Assembly: GCF_003086295.3 (NCBI RefSeq)
Contig: NC_092048.1
Span: 87,648,626 to 87,712,625, forward strand
Direction: 5' to 3'
Source: Arachis hypogaea
Taxonomy: Eukaryota; Streptophyta; Magnoliopsida; Fabales; Fabaceae
Length of the DNA stretch: 64,000 bases
This document shows, piece after piece, positions 57,988 to 64,000 of this stretch (position 1 is the first letter of the stretch; each line of letters begins with the position of its first letter). The notes below the pieces were generated by a model that ran no database searches, was not told where the DNA came from, and was given only the letters and a program-made list of their open reading frames with translations. The translations under genes were made by a program, and so were the position numbers.

Positions 57988-58977
57988 AGTAGTTTTGAAT
58001 TAGTAAAGAGAGCTTTTGGCATTTTGGAGAACTACACTCTGTATATTTTACTTTCTCTGCAACTTCTAGTTTTGGTTTTTCAGAATGTACTTTTCATTTA
58101 AGCTTTCCATTCCTAGAGCGATGAACAACTAAACCCCTTTCATTGGGTTAGGAAGCTCTGTTGTAATTTGATGGATCAATACTAGTTTTCATTATTCTTC
58201 TTCTTTCTTTTCTCTTGATTTTACTAGAAAGCTTTAAATCTTCATCCAATTGGGTAGTTGTTTTGGAAAAGAAGCTATTCATACTTGAATCTCTTCAGAA
58301 CCTTGGAAGAGGAATGAAGAGATCATGCTAGAAATGCTTTCTCATGTTGGACTAAATTGGGGTTTAGATGGATATAGTGACATATAATCCTACTAACACT
58401 TTGATTTGGGAATACATGTGGTATAATCAGTGACCATACTTCATCTCTTCTCATGAGAAATTAGACCAAGGAATTGGCTATTGATCAAGATTTGAGAGAT
58501 TAAATTACCAAGGAATTGGAATTCAATCACTTAAGATTGCCAAGGAGATCAATGAATGCATTGATTGAGGAAGAGATGAGAATGAACTTGATCCAGAGAA
58601 TACAACATCTCCTGAGCCCAATGAATCCCCCATTTCTGATCTTACCCATTCTCTTTACTTTTTGCCATTTACTTTTATGTTCATTTTCCCAAATCCCCAT
58701 TTAAGATTCTGCAATTTACTTTTCGCCATTTATATTTTGCTCTTTATTTCCATCATTTACACTTTCTGTTATTTACTTTCCCGCCATTTACGTTTCTGCA
58801 AATATCAACACAATTTCTGCTTAGCTCAACTAGAACATTCCTCTGATTAAAGTTGCTTGACCAATCAATCCCTGTGGGATTCGACCTCACTCTATTGTGA
58901 GTTTTTACTTGACGACAATTCGGTATACTTGCCGAAGGGAGATTTGTTGAGAGACAAGTTTTTGTGTATCAAGTTTA

Positions 58978-58995
58978 TGGCGCCATTGCCAGGGA
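58978..58995 (+). other. Primer-binding site of element I (tRNA-Asp type)
   Basis: TGGCGCCATTGCCAGGGA begins six bases after the LTR end. It has two mismatches to the perfect tRNA-Asp site of elements B and F. Confidence 0.88.
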
Positions 58996-59265
58996 TTGAT
59001 TTTGTATCAACAATGATTAAATTAGTGGATAACTAGATTGAGCATTTTTCTTTTGTTTGATTTAATTTTATTTGAGTGATTTACTTTCAGTTTTAGTTAT
59101 TTTCTTCCCTTTACCCCTTACCCGTTTGTGGTGTTCTCTAATTTATTACAATTCAGTTCACTAACCCACTAACTGTTTGATATATTGGATCACTCACACT
59201 AACAGCATTTCTGACAAGAATACTTCCTGCATTTATCTCCTTCTTGCTTGTGCCTTGTTGGTTAT

Positions 59266-61130
59266 ATGACAGGTAGAAGAAGCGGAGCTTCAACTTCCTT
59301 TGATTCTGAACCTGAGAGGACCCTCCTTAGATTAAGGAGGGAAGCAAGAGGAAAGAGAGTCGTTAGTGCTGAGGAAGAGGAGGAGTATTTTGAACCAGAC
59401 ATGGATGAGAATATGGAGAACCATCATGAAGAAGAGGCTCACAACCATGGAAGAGAAGGACCAGCAAATCATGCTGGGCAAGAGAGAAGAGTTCTGGGCT
59501 CTTACATCAATCCAAACCCAGGAAATTGCGGCAGTAGCATCCAAAAGCTAACCATACATGCCAATAATTTTGAACTAAAGCCACAACTCATCACCCTTGT
59601 TCAGAACAACTGTTCATTCGGAGAAAGTGTCCAAGAAGACCCCAATCAACATCTAACCACCTTCCTGAGGATATGTGATACTGTGAAGTCTAATGGCGTT
59701 CACCCTGACACCTACAGATTGCTTTTGTTCCCATTTTCACTCAAGGACAAAGCATCTAAATGGCTGGAATCTTTTCCGAAGGAGAGTTTAACAACCTGGG
59801 AAGATGTAGTGAACAAATTCTTGGCGAAATTCTATCCTCCTCAAAGAATCAACAGGTTGAGAGCTGAGGTACAAACCTTCAGGCAACAAGATAGTGAAAC
59901 TCTCTATGAAGTATGGGAGAGGTTTAAGGACTTGACAAGAAGGTGCCCGCCAGATATGTTCAATGAATGGGTGCAGTTACACATTTTCTATGAAGGTCTT
60001 TCTTACGAATCAAAGAAGGCAGTAGACCACTCATCTGGGGGTCTCTGAACAAGAAGAAGACCATTGAAGAAGCCATAGATGTCATTGAGACTGTAGCTGA
60101 GAATGACTACTTCTATGCTTCTGAAAGAGGCAACACTAGAGGAGTGATGGATCTAAACAACATGGATGCACTGCTGGCTCAAAACAAGATGATCACCAAG
60201 CAGCTGGCTAACCTTACCAAGAAGATGGAAAGGAACCAAGTAGCAGCAATCACTACCTCATCAGCAACTCAATAAGGAGTGAATGCAGAGGCAGAAGGTG
60301 ATCAGGAACAAGCCAACTACATTGGGAATTCACCTAGGCAGACCTATGATCCATACTCCAAAACTTATAATCCTGGTTGGAGGAACCACTCAAACTTTGG
60401 GTGGGGAAATCAACAAGATCAAGGCCAAGATCAGAAACGTCACAACCCCAACAACAATGCAGCTCACCAACATTCCACACAGAGATCATATCAGCACCCA
60501 CCTAACAACACCTCTCAACATCCATATCAAAACCAAAATGGCCCTTCTCATCCCTCCAATCTTAACTCACCATCATCCAAAGATAGACTCTCAAGGATTG
60601 AGACTCTACTTGAAGGTATATGTAAGGAAATCCAAGACAACAAGGTGTTCAAGGAGGTGGTGTGAGCCAATATCAAAAATCAGGGAGACACCATCAAGAG
60701 GCTAGAATTTCAAGTGGGGTACCTCTCTGAGAAGATCCCCAAACCTATTGACAGCTTCCCAAGTGACACAGAGAAAAATCCGAGAGGTAAAGCAAAGAAA
60801 GTAAGATGGGAAGAGTGCAAGATGGTCACTATAAGTGATAAGGGGACTGAGGAAGAGTTGAACAAACCATTCGAACACTCTGGAGATACTTCAGCAGAGA
60901 AGCAGGAAGATGGTCACCAAGAAACCAAAACTACACAGAAGGAGATTCTGAAACTCTATGCACCTTTACCCCAAAGACTCAAGGGTGGTGTAGAAAAGAG
61001 AATATACTCAAAGTTCCTTGACATGTTTGCATCTCTTCATGTGAACATACCATTCATCAAGGCACTTCAATAAATGCCCTCATACATTAAGTGTATGAAG
61101 GAGCTGCTGACCAGAAAAAGCTCACTCAAA
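59266..61130 (+). pseudogene. Element I gag
   Basis: It starts at ATG 59266 (MTGRRSGASTSF). An acidic, Arg-rich N terminus precedes the gag domain at residues ~110-255 (LLLFPFSLKDKASKWLESF, FYPPQRINRLRAEVQTF, RRCPPDMFNEWVQLHIF), which is recognisably the same family as gag of element B. A one-base shift near 60040 moves the frame, which then runs on with stops at 60273-60275, 60663-60665, 61071-61073 and 61131-61133. The later part is Asn/Gln/His-rich (60300-60560), then charged. There is no CCHC knuckle. Confidence 0.86.
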
Positions 61131-61148
61131 TGAGGGCAAACAATACTG

Positions 61149-62090
61149 ATGAATAAGGAGTGCAGTACTCTCATTCAACCAGAGTTGCCTACAAAAAGGA
61201 AGGATCCAGGAAGTTTTCACATCCCCTGTACCATAGAAGAAACAAGGTTTGATAAAGGACTCTGTGACCTGGGAGCAAGCATCAACTTAATGCCTTTATC
61301 CCTCATGAAGAAGTTGCAGATTAATGAGCTAATGCCCACAGACGTAGTCATCAGGCTGGCTGACAAAACTCAAAAACAAGCAGTAGGAGTGGTTAAAAAC
61401 GTGTTGGTGAAGGTTTGGAACTACTTCCTTCCCTCAGACTTTGTCATATTGGAAATGGAAGAAAGTAACCTCCATTCAATCATATTGGGAAGACCATTTC
61501 TGGCCACAGCCAGAGCGCTTATAGATGTGGAGCGAGGAGAGCTAATACTGAGGATACATGATGAACAACTCGCATTCAATGTCTTCAAACCCTCACAAGA
61601 AGCAGATCAAGAAAACAAGGAACCAAAGGAAGATCACGACAAGGCACTGGTGGAAGAAACAAGTACTGAAGCACAAACTGTACACCTGGGAATTCCTTTG
61701 GTTGGTAAACAAAACAGTCAGAAGGTACCACAGCTAAAGGAAATCCAAGAGGAACCAAACCCACCAGAATCATATGAGACCAGCAACAAAATTTTCCTGG
61801 GAAAGGAGGCCACAAGGAGCAGGGTAGAGTTAAAAGAAACAAGAAAGAAGGCACTAAGGAGATGGAGGAACAAGAAGATCCCTACAGAGGATTTCTCTCC
61901 AGGGGATAAAGTGATCTCATCTTATCTCCCAGTTATCCCACCTCATCTCCCCACCATCCCATCTCAAATTCCTAAAGTTTTCACCGTCAGCAGAATTCTC
62001 TCCTTAGAACATGTGGAGATCCGTAATGAAGCCAATGGAGATAGATTCACTGCGAGGGGGGAAGATTTGAAGCTTTACCAACCACCCTGA
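61149..62090 (+). CDS. Element I protease fused to an integrase-tail-like end
   Basis: A 313-codon open frame in the same phase as the late gag part. Residues ~18-150 are the retroviral-type aspartic protease ([18 protein letters not shown] as the DxG region, HSIILGRPFLATARALIDV). Then comes an acidic linker. The last ~75 residues (FSPGDKVISSYLP, then FTVSRILSLEHVEIRN, then GEDLKLYQPP) correspond by pattern to the integrase C-terminal end of element B (FEPGQKV, then NGQRIKHYL). RT, RNase H and the integrase core are absent between them, so an internal deletion joined protease to the polyprotein tail in frame. Confidence 0.75.
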   Translation: MNKECSTLIQPELPTKRKDPGSFHIPCTIEETRFDKGLCDLGASINLMPLSLMKKLQINELMPTDVVIRLADKTQKQAVGVVKNVLVKVWNYFLPSDFVILEMEESNLHSIILGRPFLATARALIDVERGELILRIHDEQLAFNVFKPSQEADQENKEPKEDHDKALVEETSTEAQTVHLGIPLVGKQNSQKVPQLKEIQEEPNPPESYETSNKIFLGKEATRSRVELKETRKKALRRWRNKKIPTEDFSPGDKVISSYLPVIPPHLPTIPSQIPKVFTVSRILSLEHVEIRNEANGDRFTARGEDLKLYQPP

Positions 62091-62101
62091 CAAAGGCAGA
62101 A

Positions 62102-62149
62102 CGTCAAGCTAGTGACGCTAAAGAAGCGCTTCATGGGAGGCAACCCATG
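62102..62149 (+). other. Two-hairpin element after the protease-tail stop (element I)
   Basis: Eleven bases after the stop: CGTCA-agctag-TGACG (62102-62117), then CTAAAGAAGCGCTT, then CATGGGAGGCAACCCATG (62132-62149). The stems differ from those of A and B at both sides of the helix while pairing is kept; the loop AGGCAA equals that of B. Confidence 0.75.
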
Positions 62150-62998
62150 TTTTATATGTTTTTAAAGTAGTTAATAAAGCAAGGTTCATGAATCCCAAAT
62201 CAACTTTGACATAAACTTAAATGAATCCTTGTATGCAGCACATAGTGAACAATAAGTTTGGTGTTCAAGGCACACTAAGAGAACATAAATGCAATTCATA
62301 TCATGTTACTCTTAGAGCCTTGAACAAATCTTTTTTTTACACCACATGGCCACAAACTAAGTTTGGTGTCACCCATGTTGCATACATGGACGATTAAATA
62401 GTCGGTTGGTGTGCATTCATGAATAGCACTTAGTTATTTAAAAATAAAAATTTCAAAAAGTAGTTATTCTTTCTTTTTAAATTTTGCCGCCATTACCCAA
62501 AAAGTTATTAATTGCATTCTTTTTTTTTTTGTAGGAGAAATGAAAGGAATATTGGAAGGAATTGATGGGACAACTGAAGAAGGAGGGTTCGGCCACTTCA
62601 CAAAAGGGGGACTATACATATGTCTTCAAGGGGAATGCATTGGGAAATGTTGCCATGCAACATTAGAAGAATAATACCCTTGGAGACCGAACCAACCCCA
62701 TCGTAAAAGTGATGATCCTTGTGCCCATCCCATGCTAAACCCCATCCGTTCATCATAACCCTACACCATCAATCCACACCTTTCATTTACTCACCACTTT
62801 TCTATATAAGTGGTTCTTATTCCGTACCCCCTTCACATTCCAATTCCCATTATTTGTACTTCTCACTTTCAGAACCCAACACCTCCTACCCCATCAAAGA
62901 CACTCTCATCCACTCCCTTAATTACACCTTACCCTAACAAGGCCGAATTCCATCAGCTATCTACACCCTTCAACACCTTCACATATCAAAAGTCACTT
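62150..62998 (+). other. Element I spacer between the pol remnant and the env-like ORF
   Basis: AT-rich, with a T-run at 62520-62532 followed by GTAGGAGAAATG (a possible splice acceptor), AAGTTTGGTGTT phrases at 62255 and 62355 shared with element B, and Pro/Ser/Thr-rich low-complexity frames at 62720-62940. No gene supported. Confidence 0.55.
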
Positions 62999-64000
62999 AT
63001 GGCATCATCAAGCTCCAAAAGGCGAAAGGAAAAGACTCAGTGGAGAGCATTCCTTTTGACGAAGGAAAGTTCAAGACCGCTTTCCATGAGCTTCAATTCG
63101 AACGTATCAAGCACAAGAAAGTACTGCCAGAGCTGACATTCCAATTCAACTATGATGAGTGCCTGCAGATTGGAGAGAAGATTGAATAGAGGGGTTGGCA
63201 AGAACTCACAAACCCAGAAACAAAAATAAATGCAAATCTCATTAAAGAATTCTATGTCAATGTAGCCAGAGAAGATAATACCAAGGGTCCTACCTTCAAA
63301 AGTTACGTGAGAGGAACAGAGGTGGACTTCAGTCCCAATGCTATAATGAGGACTCTTCGTCTGAGATCACAACCCTCTGATAAGCCAAGTTATCAAACAA
63401 GAATAAGTAATGGCCCCGACAATGATGAGCTTGAAGAAATTGTGAAAGACATGTGTCATAGGATCAGATTGGGAGAGGTATTTAGATAAGAGGCCACGGT
63501 TCATCAGAAGAGGAGACCTCATCCCAAAAGCCAAGGGATGGTTTGAGCTTGTGAGAAGATCTATCCTCCCAGCCTCAAACAATTCTGAGGTCAACATTGC
63601 TCGAGCTACCATGCTACATTGCATTATGAGCGATGGAGACATCAATGTACATGAAATTATAGCTGAGGGAATCCAAGAGGCAACCGAAAAGAGTGATCCG
63701 AGTGCTCGGCTTTTGTATCCCAGCACCATTGTGAGACTATGTAAGAAAGCCAAGGTAGTCTTCGAAGACAGCAATCCACATTGGGTAAACCCTGGGAGGT
63801 TAGTTACGCTCCAGCGTATAACTTATGTGGCACCCGCCCAACAACAAAGAAGGCCTCAAATAGGGAAAAGAACATCACAAGAAGGACCTCACCAAGAAGA
63901 ATCTCATCAAGAAGAATACCAGCAAGAAGAGTACCATGATCCAACCAATATAAATCTGGGCCACATTCAAGGAGCCATTGAGGACTTGGCAAGGAGATAT
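62999..64000 (+). pseudogene. Element I env-like/plant-transposon ORF (broken, runs off window)
   Basis: It starts at ATG 62999 (MASSSSKRRKEKTQW). Frames change near 63043 and 63485, and TAG lies at 63187-63189; the last frame is open from 63485 to the window end. Readable parts include FKTAFHELQFERIKHKKVLP, GTEVDFSPNAIMRTLRL, KGWFELVRRSILPASN and INVHEIIAEGIQ. From memory this matches the domain called putative plant transposon protein (PF20167), found in the env-position ORF of Athila elements. A Gln/Glu/His-rich repeat (QEGPHQEESHQEEYQQEEY) follows. Function in the family is unknown; a membrane envelope role is not supported by anything visible here. Confidence 0.72.

Larger units (their letters stand above)
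56710..58971 (+). repeat. 5' LTR of element I
   Basis: It starts TGATGCCAGGGCATTTTGGC and ends TTTGTGTATCA. The first half holds the alternating hairpin array (56975-57803). A TATA box (TATATATAGG, 57978-57987) follows, then AT-rich leader-like sequence. The 3' part has the Athila-like block TGGGATTCGACCTCACTC and a following GGTATACTTGCCG stretch, comparable to the LTR ends of B and D. Confidence 0.88.
56710..64000 (+). mobile_element. Element I: Athila-like non-autonomous LTR retrotransposon (incomplete at window end)
   Basis: The 5' LTR is 56710-58971, followed by a tRNA-Asp-type PBS and then gag. A protease is fused directly to an integrase-tail-like end, then come the two-hairpin element, a spacer and an env-like/plant-transposon ORF cut by the window edge. 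RT, RNase H and the integrase core are absent. The left TSD is probably AGGTT (56705-56709). The gag frame has one frameshift and four stops, so the copy is inert. It sits in the gag of element G. Confidence 0.88.

Noticed and set aside
63367..63774. 135-aa minus-strand ORF
   Set aside because: Shadow of the env-like ORF of element I on the opposite strand.

Overview
This is a retrotransposon-dominated plant nuclear window. The organism is most likely a legume, probably peanut (Arachis). I infer this from repeat phrases I associate with Arachis, above all the palindrome CTGGCGTTGAACGCCAG, and no search was possible. Host-gene material is scarce: a broken FAR1/FHY3-like gene on the minus strand (1142-1288 plus 20762-23824), a PUB43/44-like U-box/ARM fragment (26649-26931), one orphan coding exon (29660-29947) and a weak two-exon candidate at the left edge (112-388). 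Nearly everything else is nested LTR retrotransposons. I resolved them from TG...CA ends, target-site duplications (TSDs), primer-binding sites (PBS) and domain motifs.

Left half. Element A (1289-20761, TSD AGGAC, LTRs 1630 bp, non-autonomous) sits inside the last coding exon of the FAR1-like gene. The reading frame rejoins exactly across it. Element B (5120-16096, minus strand, TSD ACCAT, LTRs 1527 bp, Athila-type gag-pol) sits inside A. Element J (24397-25943, TSD GTAGG) is a solo LTR of the B family just upstream of the FAR1-like gene.

Right half. Element G (from 30013, Tekay/Del-type chromovirus with a tRNA-Met PBS) has a very long 5' LTR. That LTR is interrupted by solo LTR D (32986-38912, TSD TTATG), which itself contains the 5'-truncated A-like element C (33306-37810), and by solo LTR E (39233-40824). 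The gag of G is hit three times within about 165 bp of its own sequence: by Tat-lineage element F (42648-53052, minus strand, TSD GAAGT), solo LTR H (53104-56585, TSD GTTGT) and element I (56710 to beyond the window end, Athila-like). F carries a spliced antisense extra ORF.

How the parts relate. No element looks autonomous now: B, F, G and I all have frameshifts and/or stop codons, and A, C and I lack reverse transcriptase. A, C and I could only have moved with proteins supplied in trans by Athila-type relatives such as B.

Two shared designs stand out. (1) A two-hairpin RNA-like element lies directly after the main ORF stop in A, B and I, and in the matching part of C. Its stems change in a compensatory way while the loops and the intervening AAGCGCT stay similar. 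(2) Each Athila-like family carries an island of its own short palindrome, culminating in a ~116-bp-period array of two alternating hairpin types in the LTR of element I. These are the best candidates here for undescribed biology.
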